64,000 bases of DNA from Candidatus Peregrinibacteria bacterium GW2011_GWF2_43_17 (GCA_000999315.1 LCFW01000002.1:248001-312000), one strand, 5' to 3'. Shown: positions 26,813 through 35,922, counted from the stretch's first letter. Program-made: numbers and translations. The notes: generated from the letters alone by a model not told the origin.

Positions 26813-28096
26813 TCAATTTGATATCATTTGGTCCCTTCTTTGCCCAACCCCGATAAACGTAATCTTAACACCGATTAACTCCTCGAGTTTTTTAACGTAA
26901 TCGCGAGCCTCTTTTGGCAAATCGTCAAGCTTTTTTGCGTTCGATATATCGGCTGTCCATCCGGGCATTTCGATATATTCGACTTCGCATTTTGAAACAA
27001 CGTCCAAATCGGCGGGGAATGAGCTTAACTCTTTGCCATCATATTTGTACTTGATGCCGATTTTCAGCTTCGGAAATCCGGTCAAAACATCAAGCTTGGT
27101 CAAATTTATATCCGTATAGCCGTTCAAACGCGCGGAATATCTGGCAACAACTGCGTCAAACCATCCGCATCGTCTCGGCCTACCGGTTGTGGCTCCATAT
27201 TCACCACCTTTTTCTCTCAAAGAGTTCCCAACTTCATCGGTTAATTCGGTAGGGAAGGGACCCGCTCCGACACGGGTCAAGTAAGCTTTCATAATGCCGA
27301 TGACGCTGTTCATATGTCTATTCGGGATGCCGGTTCCGGTACCGAGTCCTCCGACCATCGGATTCGATGATGTGACAAACGGATACGTCCCGTGATCCAC
27401 GTCGAGCATCACGCCGTTCGCACCTTCGAATAATATTGTTTTTCCGTTTTCCAAAGCGTTATGCAGGTATTCGAACGTATCAATTATCATCGGCTCGATT
27501 CTGCTTCGGATACCGCGATAATAAGCGATCTCCTTCTCGACATCGTACTCGAAGCCATATTGTTTACGTGCTTGCTCGGAGTTCTCTTTTAATTTTTTCT
27601 CAAAAATTTCTCGATTCAAAAAGTCACATCCCCTGATACCTTTTCTTGAAATTTTATCATTATAACAAGGACCGATACCTCGCTTGGTGGTACCGATTTT
27701 GGAATCTCCTTTTTGCGCTTCTTGCGCCCCATCAATCGCAATGTGGTAATCGAAAACAAGATGCACTCTATTCGAAATGAAAATTCTTTTATCAATCGGT
27801 ATTCCGCCTTTCTCCAATATATCGAGCTCTTCAAGCAAAGTTGGCAAATGCACCACGCATCCGTTTCCTATGACACAAACGGCATGTTTGTGCAAAGCCC
27901 CGGACGGCAGAAGATGAAATACATATTTTTTGTCTTGTACGTAAACAGTATGTCCGGCATTTGCCCCTCCTGTTGCACGAGCGATAATGTCGTACTCTTC
28001 AGCCATAATATCAACAAGCTTGCCTTTACCCTCGTCGCCCCATTGGGCGCCAAGAACTGCGGAAACTTTGCCAAGACGATCTTTTACTGGAACCAT
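26813..28096 (-). CDS. purA: Adenylosuccinate synthetase (PurA)
   Basis: PurA joins IMP and aspartate with GTP in the first step to AMP. The start at 28096 gives 427 residues, the standard length. The GTP-binding loop GAQWGDEGKGKLVD is at the N-terminus, GGANAGHTVYV follows, then STKRGIGP-like TTKRGIGPCYNDKISRKGI, ATTGRPRRCGWFDAV and the base-binding end. It is divergent from purC-purE-purB, which together with purB gives both late AMP steps. Confidence 0.97.
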   Translation of the reverse strand: MVPVKDRLGKVSAVLGAQWGDEGKGKLVDIMAEEYDIIARATGGANAGHTVYVQDKKYVFHLLPSGALHKHAVCVIGNGCVVHLPTLLEELDILEKGGIPIDKRIFISNRVHLVFDYHIAIDGAQEAQKGDSKIGTTKRGIGPCYNDKISRKGIRGCDFLNREIFEKKLKENSEQARKQYGFEYDVEKEIAYYRGIRSRIEPMIIDTFEYLHNALENGKTILFEGANGVMLDVDHGTYPFVTSSNPMVGGLGTGTGIPNRHMNSVIGIMKAYLTRVGAGPFPTELTDEVGNSLREKGGEYGATTGRPRRCGWFDAVVARYSARLNGYTDINLTKLDVLTGFPKLKIGIKYKYDGKELSSFPADLDVVSKCEVEYIEMPGWTADISNAKKLDDLPKEARDYVKKLEELIGVKITFIGVGQRRDQMISN

Positions 28097-28145
28097 ATTT
28101 TTAAAATTATTGATATGACATCCTAAAAATAACACGAAAATAATT

Positions 28146-28174
28146 TTGCTAACAATCAAATATTTAAATACAAT
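28146..28174 (+). promoter_or_regulatory. Candidate promoter for purC-purE-purB
   Basis: TTGCTA at 28146-28151 and TACAAT at 28169-28174 are separated by 17 bases. The predicted transcript start is near 28181, 24 bases before the purC ATG. No PurR box or purine riboswitch was seen in the 108-base divergent gap. Confidence 0.5.
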
Positions 28175-28204
28175 GAATTACAGAGATATCATAAACATTC
28201 AATT

Positions 28205-29173
28205 ATGCTCACGAAAGAACAAATTGCAGGTCAAATCAAACACTGTTTGACCGGCACGAATTTTACGAACCTCGGCAAAAGATACGAAGGAAAAGTTCGC
28301 GACAACTACATACAAGAAGGCAGGAGGATCTTGATTACAACGGATAGGCTTAGCGCTTTCGACAGAGTTATCGCATTGATACCCTTCAAAGGACAGGTGC
28401 TTAACGCTCTCTCGAGATTCTGGTTCGAAAACACAAAAGACATCGTCGGCAATCACGTTCTTGAATATCCGGATCCAAATGTGGTGGTGGGCGAGGAGTG
28501 CGCGCCGTTGGCGGTAGAAATGGTGGTAAGAGGGTACATTACGGGAAGTACAACGACATCCGCTTGGTATAATTATCAAAAAGGAGTCAGAAGTTTCTGC
28601 GGCAATTTTTTACCCGAAGGGCTAAAAAAAGATCAAAAATTCGACCATCCGATTTTAACTCCGACAACAAAAGCGGGGCATGGCGGTCACGATGAATCTT
28701 TGGCGCCCGAAGAGCTTATAAAAAGAGGACATATTACAAAAGAAGATTGGGACAAGTTGGCCGAAATCTCTCTGAAACTTTTTGCGAGAGGGCAAGAAGT
28801 GGCGGCAAAACAGGGGATAATCCTTGTCGACACGAAATATGAATTCGGCAAAAACAAAAAAGGCGAAATCGTATTGATAGATGAAATTCACACTCCGGAC
28901 TCTTCGAGATTCTGGAAAACCGCGACATATCAAGAAAAATTCGAAAAAGGCGAAGATCAGGACAATATCAATAAAGAATATTTACGCCTCTGGCTTTCCG
29001 AAAAAGGATTTTTGGGAGACGGCGAAATTCCGGCAATTCCGGATGATGTAAAAGTCGAAACCGCACGAAGATACATCGAAGCTTATGAACTGATTACAGG
29101 TCAAACATTCGAAGGGACGGAAGGCGATCCTTTGCCACGTATAGAAGCGAATTTGAAAAAATACATATCCTAA
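28205..29173 (+). CDS. purC: Phosphoribosylaminoimidazole-succinocarboxamide synthase (PurC)
   Basis: PurC couples CAIR and aspartate to make SAICAR. The 322-residue protein is longer than the short bacterial form and resembles the yeast-type enzyme. Motifs include GKRYEGKVRDNY, ITTDRLSAFDRVIALIPFKGQVLN, the substrate-binding VEMVVRGYITGSTTTS and LVDTKYEFGKNKKGEIVLIDEIHTPDSSRFW. It starts a purC-purE-purB run with gaps of 10 and 11 bases. Confidence 0.96.
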   Translation: MLTKEQIAGQIKHCLTGTNFTNLGKRYEGKVRDNYIQEGRRILITTDRLSAFDRVIALIPFKGQVLNALSRFWFENTKDIVGNHVLEYPDPNVVVGEECAPLAVEMVVRGYITGSTTTSAWYNYQKGVRSFCGNFLPEGLKKDQKFDHPILTPTTKAGHGGHDESLAPEELIKRGHITKEDWDKLAEISLKLFARGQEVAAKQGIILVDTKYEFGKNKKGEIVLIDEIHTPDSSRFWKTATYQEKFEKGEDQDNINKEYLRLWLSEKGFLGDGEIPAIPDDVKVETARRYIEAYELITGQTFEGTEGDPLPRIEANLKKYIS

Positions 29174-29183
29174 TCTCTAATCC

Positions 29184-29633
29184 ATGTTCGTCTCAATCAT
29201 AATGGGTTCCAAAAGCGACTCCGCTCACGCCGATAAAATCGACCAAAAACTGAAAAATTTCGGCATAAAATGCGAAAAACATGTCGCTTCCGCTCATAAA
29301 GTCCCGGAAAAAGTTCTCGACATCCTCGCGAAAAACGAAAAGAAAAACGAAGCGATTTGCTACATCACGATTGCAGGACGATCGAATGCGCTTTCCGGAT
29401 TTGTGGCGGCAAACACCGCTTATCCGGTTATAGCTTGCCCCCCATTCGCGGATAAAACCGACATGATGCTAAACATCAATTCAACCCTCCAAATGCCATC
29501 GGACACCCCTGCATTAACGGTATTGGACGCAGGCAACGCCGCCCTTGCGGCCGCAAGGATCCTCGGGCTTACCGAGGAAAAATTACTGTCGAGTAATCGC
29601 AAATATATAAAAAACCTGAAATCCAACTTTTAA
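29184..29633 (+). CDS. purE: AIR carboxylase, class II-like PurE
   Basis: The 149-residue protein starts with the PurE loop MGSKSDSAHA and has ASAHKVPEKV. At residues 64-68 it reads AGRSN and then NTAYPVIACPP, as in class II PurE (animal PAICS, Treponema type), which carboxylates AIR directly with CO2. Class I N5-CAIR mutases usually have a GGAAHLPGM-type motif at this point. If so, no PurK is required. It lies between purC and purB. Confidence 0.9.
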   Translation: MFVSIIMGSKSDSAHADKIDQKLKNFGIKCEKHVASAHKVPEKVLDILAKNEKKNEAICYITIAGRSNALSGFVAANTAYPVIACPPFADKTDMMLNINSTLQMPSDTPALTVLDAGNAALAAARILGLTEEKLLSSNRKYIKNLKSNF

Positions 29634-29644
29634 CCACTAACTTC

Positions 29645-30994
29645 ATGCTCACGGCAATTTCTCCTCTCGACGGCAGATACGCATCAAAAGTAGCCCCGGT
29701 CCGTGAATTTTTTTCCGAAGGGGCGCTGATTCGAGGCAGGGTTGCTGTCGAATGTATGTGGCTGGTATTTTTGTGTAACGAAATTAAATTAAAAGGCACA
29801 AGAAAAATAACAAAAGAAGAAGAGAAGAAACTCGAATCTCTTTATAAGAACTGGGATGACTCGGCGATAAAATTTTATGGCAGAACGAAAGAGATTGAAA
29901 AAACGACGAACCATGACGTCAAAGCGGTCGAATATTTGATAAAAGAGGAGATGAAGAAAACATCGCTTAAAGACTTGATGGAATTCGTGCATTTCTCCTG
30001 TACTTCCGAAGATATAACAAACCTGGCTTACGCCGCACTTTTGAAAAAATTCACATGGAATATTTTCATACCGAAACTCGAAGAGCTAAATAAGAATCTC
30101 AACACATTGGCCACCAAATACAAGAAAACCCCGATGCTCGCGCACACACACGGTCAACCTGCAAGTCCGACAACTGTAGGGAAGGAGTTTAAGATCTTCG
30201 TTAAACGTCTTGAGCGACAAATTTCACAACTAACAAAACAAACCCATTTTGGCAAAATCAACGGCGCAACCGGCAATTACAACGCTCACGTAATCGCATA
30301 TCCTGAGGTTGATTGGGTAAAAGCAAGTACGGGATTCGCAAAACGTTTTGGTCTCGTCGCAAACCTGTACACGACTCAAATAGAATCACACGATTATCTT
30401 GCGGAAATCTTCCACAATGTGATTCGCATCAACACGATTTTAATTGATCTTGATCGTGACATTTGGAGCTATATCTCCAAGCATTACTTTAAACAAAAAG
30501 TTATAGCCGGCGAAATCGGCTCATCCACAATGCCGCACAAGGTCAACCCAATCGATTTCGAGAACAGCGAAGGAAATCTAGGCATGGCAAACGCGATTTT
30601 GAGCCACATGGCAGAAAAACTGCCAACATCCAGAATGCAAAGAGATCTCACGGACTCAACGGTCCTAAGGAACATGGGAGCCGGGTTCGGGCACAGCTAT
30701 TTGGCTTATGAAAGCACTCTGAAAGGCTTGAGCAAGCTCGAAATCAACCTCCGGGCAATAGATAACGATTTGAACGATAATTGGGAAGTTCTCGCCGAAC
30801 CAATCCAAACAGTAATGCGAAAATATAAAATCGAAGGGGCTTACGAAAAACTCAAGGATATAACAAGAGGTAAAAAATTGGACCAGAAAGCTTTCAGTAA
30901 ATTTATAGAAACTCTTGATATACCAAAAAAGGATAAGGAGAGCCTAAAAAAGCTCACACCTCATACCTATATAGGCTTGGCAAACAAGATGTAA
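29645..30994 (+). CDS. purB: Adenylosuccinate lyase (PurB)
   Basis: PurB cleaves SAICAR and adenylosuccinate with release of fumarate. The 449-residue protein starts SPLDGRYASKVAPVREFFSE, as in the PurB branch typified by E. coli. It contains the TSEDITNLAYA and HTHGQPASPTTVGKE segments, and the fumarase/lyase signature SSTMPHKVNPIDFENSEGN. It closes the purine run and acts both after PurC and after the divergent PurA. Confidence 0.97.
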   Translation: MLTAISPLDGRYASKVAPVREFFSEGALIRGRVAVECMWLVFLCNEIKLKGTRKITKEEEKKLESLYKNWDDSAIKFYGRTKEIEKTTNHDVKAVEYLIKEEMKKTSLKDLMEFVHFSCTSEDITNLAYAALLKKFTWNIFIPKLEELNKNLNTLATKYKKTPMLAHTHGQPASPTTVGKEFKIFVKRLERQISQLTKQTHFGKINGATGNYNAHVIAYPEVDWVKASTGFAKRFGLVANLYTTQIESHDYLAEIFHNVIRINTILIDLDRDIWSYISKHYFKQKVIAGEIGSSTMPHKVNPIDFENSEGNLGMANAILSHMAEKLPTSRMQRDLTDSTVLRNMGAGFGHSYLAYESTLKGLSKLEINLRAIDNDLNDNWEVLAEPIQTVMRKYKIEGAYEKLKDITRGKKLDQKAFSKFIETLDIPKKDKESLKKLTPHTYIGLANKM

Positions 30995-31011
30995 GTTGAA
31001 AAAACACAGGG

Positions 31012-31040
31012 TTGACAGATGTAGTCATGCATGTCATGAT
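31012..31040 (+). promoter_or_regulatory. Promoter for the W-G repeat protein
   Basis: A consensus TTGACA at 31012-31017 is followed after 17 bases by CATGAT at 31035-31040. The predicted start of transcription is near 31047, 16 bases before the ATG, so the gene is separate from purB. Confidence 0.55.
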
Positions 31041-31062
31041 CAAATTCAATTTATAGTAAAAA

Positions 31063-32142
31063 ATGACGAATCATTGTACGGAAATATCAAGGCAAGATTT
31101 ATTGGGGATAGCGTTATCTTCGGCTGATACGGCATTGCAAGAGATAGGTATAGACAGAAGGCAACAGAAAAAACGTGGTAGAATTGAAAGAATTATAGAA
31201 CAAATAATCGACCAACTGCCACCTTCGATAAAAGAAGCGCGCACTTTAACCAGGAAATGTGCGGAGCCGACCAACATGGCAATCGAGATGCTGAATTCGG
31301 AAGAAGGAATAGCTCTAAACGACCTTGAACAAATAAGAAATGCGATTTGCTTGGCGTTAAGGATGAGGCTTTACGAAGAATTTATAAGAGATATGACGAA
31401 GAAAATGAATGTATATATGAGTAAAAACGAACCGCCGGAAACATGGGGGCTGGGATATCTTGCACATATGGAAGATTGGGGAAACGATTTTTATCATAAA
31501 TGGAGAGATGGAATAGCTAAAACAGATCCGGAAGAAGCCTTCAGAACACATATACTTCCCAAATTGCCGACAAATTGGCAAGAAAAATTCAAACCGAAAA
31601 TTTTCTGTGAACACGATTGGGGAACGCTTAAACATGTGGAAATCGCAAACATACTGAACGGATTACGAAAACGCCGCACCTTAAAAGGAGGAAGATGGGG
31701 GCTTGGTACGGTTGAAAATTGGATTAATGAAAAAGGTGAAAGAGTGGGAATGAGTTTTTATAATTTCCTCATAAGAACTTATGGATCTAACGCATCAACT
31801 ATATTCGAAGAAACGATACTTCCGCATATATTACCGGATTTGAGAGAAACATTTGAGCATAACGAACCGACAAGATGTCCTTATGAATGGAGGAAGATGA
31901 CAACTATAGAGACGGCGCGAATTTTAATCGGACTTACGAAAGCGAAAGACCCGGCAACGCACTCGTGGGGATTCGCCTCAATAGAATTTTGGACGGGACC
32001 AAATGGCGAATTGTGGGGTAAAAGCTTCTGTAGTCACTGGTATAATAAAGGATTACATGAACAACAATTCGCGCAAAAAATATTGCGATATTTCCCCGAA
32101 AACTGGAGGCCTAATTTTAAAGGCGCTTACGACAGATCTTGA
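31063..32142 (+). CDS. Hypothetical protein with three W-G repeats
   Basis: The 359-residue protein has a helical N-terminal 120 residues followed by three copies of an 84 to 90 residue unit starting at W128, W212 and W302. Each copy has WG(L/F), an aromatic-rich helix (DFYHKW, SFYNFL, SFCSHW), then ILP or similar, W/F contacts and, in the first two, an E-A-x-IL-x-GL helix. There is no signal peptide or membrane segment. I do not recognise the family. It has its own promoter and a downstream hairpin with a T run. Confidence 0.7.
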   Translation: MTNHCTEISRQDLLGIALSSADTALQEIGIDRRQQKKRGRIERIIEQIIDQLPPSIKEARTLTRKCAEPTNMAIEMLNSEEGIALNDLEQIRNAICLALRMRLYEEFIRDMTKKMNVYMSKNEPPETWGLGYLAHMEDWGNDFYHKWRDGIAKTDPEEAFRTHILPKLPTNWQEKFKPKIFCEHDWGTLKHVEIANILNGLRKRRTLKGGRWGLGTVENWINEKGERVGMSFYNFLIRTYGSNASTIFEETILPHILPDLRETFEHNEPTRCPYEWRKMTTIETARILIGLTKAKDPATHSWGFASIEFWTGPNGELWGKSFCSHWYNKGLHEQQFAQKILRYFPENWRPNFKGAYDRS

Positions 32143-32160
32143 AAACACACGAGATAAGTA

Positions 32161-32181
32161 CTAAAATCTTTTAGGTTTTTT
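32161..32181 (+). terminator. Rho-independent terminator after the W-G repeat gene
   Basis: CTAAAA and TTTTAG form a 6-bp AT-rich stem followed by GTTTTTT. It is weak but correctly placed 19 bases after the stop and before the T-box leader. Confidence 0.5.
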
Positions 32182-32205
32182 CAAAACACGTTTTAAATGC
32201 GCACT

Positions 32206-32350
32206 CAAACGGCCATCACCGTTTGGCAGGGAGAAGAAAAGATAGCCTAAAGCTACCCCGGTAGACCTCCTCGGTGACACAAAACACCGTTAACAAATTC
32301 AATCAAGTATTATCTAAGGTGGTACCTGTCCCGCTCTGCGGGGCCCCTAG
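32206..32350 (+). promoter_or_regulatory. Candidate T-box riboswitch before ileS
   Basis: The T-box core AAGGTGGTACC lies at 32316-32326, with the 7-base bulge TGGTACC flanked by a helix CTAAGG (32314-32319) and CCCCTAG (32344-32350), and a GC hairpin (32328-32334 with 32338-32344) between. The T after TGG would pair with discriminator A, as in tRNA-Ile. Upstream a perfect 7-bp hairpin (CAAACGG/CCGTTTG, 32206-32225) shows the Ile codon ATC in its loop CCATCA. A further hairpin CGGTG/CACCG lies at 32272-32289. The short specifier hairpin resembles the ultrashort Stem I of actinobacterial ileS T-boxes. A -10-like TTAAAT at 32193-32198 would start the RNA at the first hairpin. Confidence 0.75.
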
Positions 32351-32368
32351 AAAAGTATCGCTTTTTGA

Positions 32369-32395
32369 CTATAAGTCTATATGTCTATCAACTAT
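32369..32395. repeat. Degenerate octamer tandem repeat ending CTAT
   Basis: CTAT occurs at 32369, 32377 and 32385 (period 8) and again at 32392 (period 7), between the T-box and ileS. It belongs to the same family as arrays at 8730, 17476 and 35504. Confidence 0.5.
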
Positions 32396-32410
32396 TAACT
32401 TTATTCCTCT

Positions 32411-35400
32411 ATGTTCAAACCCGTAAACCCAAAACAATCTTTCCCGAAGCTCGAAGAAAACTTAATCAAGCATTGGAAAAAAGAAGGAACTTTCCAGAAA
32501 TCGATTAACAAACGCTCGAAGACGAAAGAGTATGTTTTTTACGATGGTCCTCCATTTGCGACAGGTTTGCCTCATTACGGACATATTTTGGCTGGCGCGC
32601 TGAAAGATGTAACCCCGAGATATTGGACAATGAAGGGGTATCGAATAGAAAGAAAATTCGGATGGGATTGTCACGGTCTTCCGGTCGAATACGAAGTGGA
32701 AAAAGAGTTGGGACTTTCGGGTAAAAAAGATATCGAGGAAAGATACGGAGTTCATAAATTTTGTGAAAAATGTCGCTCGATAGTTCTTCGTTACACAAAG
32801 GAATGGGAAGAAACGGTGGATAGGATGGGTAGATGGGTTGATTTCAAAAACGATTACAAAACAATGAGTCCGGAGTACATGGAAACGATCTGGTGGGTTT
32901 TCAGACAACTGTGGGACAAAAAACTCATTTACGAAGGTCACAAATCAATGCATATCTGCCCGCGTTGTGTCACTCCGCTTTCAAACTTCGAAGTTACTCA
33001 AGGTTATAAGGATATAACGGATCAATCCGTTACGGCGAAATTCAAACTCGACGGCGAAGAAAACACCTACATCCTTGCATGGACAACAACCCCTTGGACA
33101 TTGCCCGGCAACTTCTTCTTGGCAGTCGGGAAAAACGTGGAGTACGCAAAAGTCGAATTTAAAGGTGAAAAACTGATTTTCGCAAAAGAACTTGTTGGCA
33201 AAATCTTAGGCAACGAAGAGTATAAAATTATCGAAACCTTCAAAGGCTCATCTCTTGTCGGCAAAACTTACGAACCTTTATTCCCATACTACCCTAATGC
33301 AAAAAAAGAGGGTGGATATAAAGTCGTAACGGCAAATTTCGTATCTACCGAAGAAGGAACCGGAGTTGTCCACGTCGCCGGTGGATTCGGCGAAGATGAC
33401 ATGCTCCTTACTCAATCATTAAAGTTCCCAATCATTCAGCATGTTGGAATGGACGGAAGATTCAAACCGGAAGTAAAAGAGTTCGCCGGGGAAGAGGTGA
33501 AGCCGACCGATGACCCGATGAAAACAGATCGAAAAATGGTCGAATTCCTCAAGTCCAAGAACAAAGTCTTCAAAGCAGAAACATACAGGCACTCATATCC
33601 GCATTGCTGGAGATGCGATTCACCGCTTCTTAACTTCTCTACAACATCTTGGTTTGTAAAAGTCCTGGATATAAAAGAAAAAATGTTAAAAGCGAACCGA
33701 AAAATCAACTGGGTACCGGAACATTTAAAAGATGGTCGTTTCGGCGATTGGCTGGAAAATGCACGAGATTGGTGCGTCAGTCGAAACCGTTACTGGGGTG
33801 CTCCTTTGCCTATCTGGAGAGCCGAGGACGGTGAATGTTTATGCATAGGTTCCATAAAAGAGCTTGAAAAACTTTCAGGCAAAAAAGTGACCGACCTTCA
33901 CAAACATTACGTCGACAAAATCGAGATCAAAAAAAACGGCAAAACATTCAAAAGAATCCCTGAAGTTCTCGACTGCTGGTTCGAATCGGGCTCAATGCCT
34001 TACGCTCAAGAACATTACCCGTTTCAAAACAAAGCGCGCTTCGAAAAAAACTTCCCGGCGGAATTCATAGCCGAAGGTCTCGACCAAACAAGAGGTTGGT
34101 TTTATACATTAGTAGTTCTCGGTACAGCGCTATTCGGCAAAAGTCCTTTCAAAAACGTCATAGTCAACGGTCTCGTACTCGCGCAAGACGGCAAGAAAAT
34201 GTCCAAACGTCTAAAAAATTATCCCGAACCGGGATTGATTTTTGACAAATACGGTGCAGACGCGCTTCGTTTCTACTTGATGAATTCACCGGTTGTAAAA
34301 GCCGAAACTCTCAGATTCTCCGAAAGGGGAGTGGAAGAGGTGGTAAAAAGCGTTCTTCTCCCGATATGGAACTCTTACAGTTTCTTCGTGACATACGCGA
34401 ACATAGACAAATGGACACCTAAAAAAGCCGGCAAACCGACTCACAAGTTAGATAAATGGATCCTTTCGGAGCTCGAACTTTTAATAGCAGATATTACGAA
34501 ACAAATGGATACCTACGATCTGCAAAGAGCCACCGAAGTCATCCCGAAATTCGTCGACAACCTTACAAATTGGTATATCAGACGTTCACGCCGAAGATTC
34601 TGGAAAAACGAAAACGATACGGACAAGAAATCTGCCTATACGACTCTCCACAAGGTCCTTACGACTTTATCGCTTATAATGGCCCCATTTTGCCCATTCA
34701 TAAGTGAGGAAATTTTCAGGAACCTTACTGGCAAAGAGTCTGTTCATCTTGAAGATTGGCCAAAATCAAACAAGAAATTTATAGATAAAAATTTGAGCAA
34801 AGAAATCGCCGTAACACGTTTGATAGTTACTCTCGGTCATTCGATAAGATCTCAAAAACAGATAAAAGTCAGACAACCTCTTTCAAAAGTAAAAGTCGCT
34901 TTGCCGAAGCACCTCAAACATGATTTTGAAAAAGACGTGATCAAAGAAGAACTCAATGTGAAAGAACTTGAACTCCTAAAAGACTCGTCCGAAGTCGCCG
35001 AACTCAAAGTCATGCCAAACGCAAAAATCCTCGGCCCGAAATACGGCGCCAAAGTACAAGAAATAATAAAAGCCTCGCGAGAAGGGAAATTCACAGTTGA
35101 AAATGGTGAAGTGGAAATTGCCGGAGTAAAACTCTCCGGTGAAGAAGCGAGCATCGGCTACGTTGGCAAAGAAGGTTTCGATGTCGCAAGCGAACACGGA
35201 CTCGTCGTCGCCTTGGATACCTCTATCAACGAAGAGTTGAGACTCGAGGGATACGCGAGAGACTTGGTCAGAACGATACAAGATATGCGGAAAGAGGCGG
35301 AATTCGAGGTTTCGGACAGAATATTGGTCGGACTTTCGGCAACCGGAGAGATCGAAAATGCAATTCTCAAGTTCAACAAATATATCGCCGGCGAAACATT

Positions 35401-35500
35401 GACCAACAAAATCACAACTCAAATAGCCGGCTCCGCCTGGGACCTTGAAAAAGAAGTTGATATTGAAGGATTTAAAGTTAAAATAGCAATCAGGAGATAA
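32411..35500 (+). CDS. ileS: Isoleucine--tRNA ligase, type 2 (eukaryote-like)
   Basis: This class I synthetase charges tRNA-Ile and edits Val-tRNA-Ile. The 1029-residue length, the motif DGPPFATGLPHYGH and the absence of a typical bacterial C-terminal zinc finger point to type 2 IleRS, the form shared with eukaryotes and often insensitive to mupirocin. The KMSKR loop is near residue 596-600 (DGKKMSKRLKNYPEPG). Editing segments TTPWTLPGN and GTGVVHVAGGFGEDDM are present. A candidate T-box with an ATC specifier lies in its leader. No Shine-Dalgarno motif precedes the ATG. Confidence 0.97.
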   Translation: MFKPVNPKQSFPKLEENLIKHWKKEGTFQKSINKRSKTKEYVFYDGPPFATGLPHYGHILAGALKDVTPRYWTMKGYRIERKFGWDCHGLPVEYEVEKELGLSGKKDIEERYGVHKFCEKCRSIVLRYTKEWEETVDRMGRWVDFKNDYKTMSPEYMETIWWVFRQLWDKKLIYEGHKSMHICPRCVTPLSNFEVTQGYKDITDQSVTAKFKLDGEENTYILAWTTTPWTLPGNFFLAVGKNVEYAKVEFKGEKLIFAKELVGKILGNEEYKIIETFKGSSLVGKTYEPLFPYYPNAKKEGGYKVVTANFVSTEEGTGVVHVAGGFGEDDMLLTQSLKFPIIQHVGMDGRFKPEVKEFAGEEVKPTDDPMKTDRKMVEFLKSKNKVFKAETYRHSYPHCWRCDSPLLNFSTTSWFVKVLDIKEKMLKANRKINWVPEHLKDGRFGDWLENARDWCVSRNRYWGAPLPIWRAEDGECLCIGSIKELEKLSGKKVTDLHKHYVDKIEIKKNGKTFKRIPEVLDCWFESGSMPYAQEHYPFQNKARFEKNFPAEFIAEGLDQTRGWFYTLVVLGTALFGKSPFKNVIVNGLVLAQDGKKMSKRLKNYPEPGLIFDKYGADALRFYLMNSPVVKAETLRFSERGVEEVVKSVLLPIWNSYSFFVTYANIDKWTPKKAGKPTHKLDKWILSELELLIADITKQMDTYDLQRATEVIPKFVDNLTNWYIRRSRRRFWKNENDTDKKSAYTTLHKVLTTLSLIMAPFCPFISEEIFRNLTGKESVHLEDWPKSNKKFIDKNLSKEIAVTRLIVTLGHSIRSQKQIKVRQPLSKVKVALPKHLKHDFEKDVIKEELNVKELELLKDSSEVAELKVMPNAKILGPKYGAKVQEIIKASREGKFTVENGEVEIAGVKLSGEEASIGYVGKEGFDVASEHGLVVALDTSINEELRLEGYARDLVRTIQDMRKEAEFEVSDRILVGLSATGEIENAILKFNKYIAGETLTNKITTQIAGSAWDLEKEVDIEGFKVKIAIRR

Positions 35501-35503
35501 TTA

Positions 35504-35539
35504 CTATGTGACTATTAGCCCATAAGTCTATCGGACTAC
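35504..35539. repeat. Degenerate octamer tandem repeat ending CTAT
   Basis: CTAT at 35504, 35512 and 35528, CCAT at 35520 and CTAC at 35536 keep an exact period of 8 over five units. The array fills nearly all of the gap between ileS and the holin-like gene. Confidence 0.55.
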
Positions 35540-35544
35540 CCAGT

Positions 35545-35922
35545 ATGATTCGCCAACTCAAAAAACTTGCATTCGGAATTCTCGTCAATATGGGTGCCTT
35601 ATGGGCGATTTCATTAATACTCGACGGATTCCAATACGCGGGCGGATGGGTTTTCCTCGTGATAGCGGGCATATTGATAGGTGCATTAAATACTCTTGTA
35701 AAACCGATAATAAAACTGCTTTCCTTCCCATTGGTATTCTTCAGCGCGGGACTGTTTTTGATAATCATAAATGCGGCGATGCTCGCGATTTTGGATTACG
35801 TATTGGAAGTAATGGATTTTACCGGCATAGATTTGCAGGTTGAAGGAACCTTGACTTATTTGTGGGCCGCCATTATCTTTGGGCTCGTAAATTGGCTGGA
35901 AAACTGGATTTTAAAGAAATAA
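35545..35922 (+). CDS. Phage holin family (YvlD-like) membrane protein
   Basis: The 125-residue protein has four hydrophobic segments (about 7-25, 32-50, 58-83, 100-118). The pattern IGALNTLVKPIIKLLSFPL is the hallmark of the Phage_holin_4_2/YvlD family. Despite the name these are chromosomal membrane proteins of uncertain role and there is no prophage here. It lies 2 bases upstream of secG on the same strand. Confidence 0.8.
   Translation: MIRQLKKLAFGILVNMGALWAISLILDGFQYAGGWVFLVIAGILIGALNTLVKPIIKLLSFPLVFFSAGLFLIIINAAMLAILDYVLEVMDFTGIDLQVEGTLTYLWAAIIFGLVNWLENWILKK

Noticed and set aside
35545..35922. Prophage holin
   Set aside because: The family name includes phage, but no endolysin, tail or integrase genes are near and it sits beside secG in a housekeeping run.
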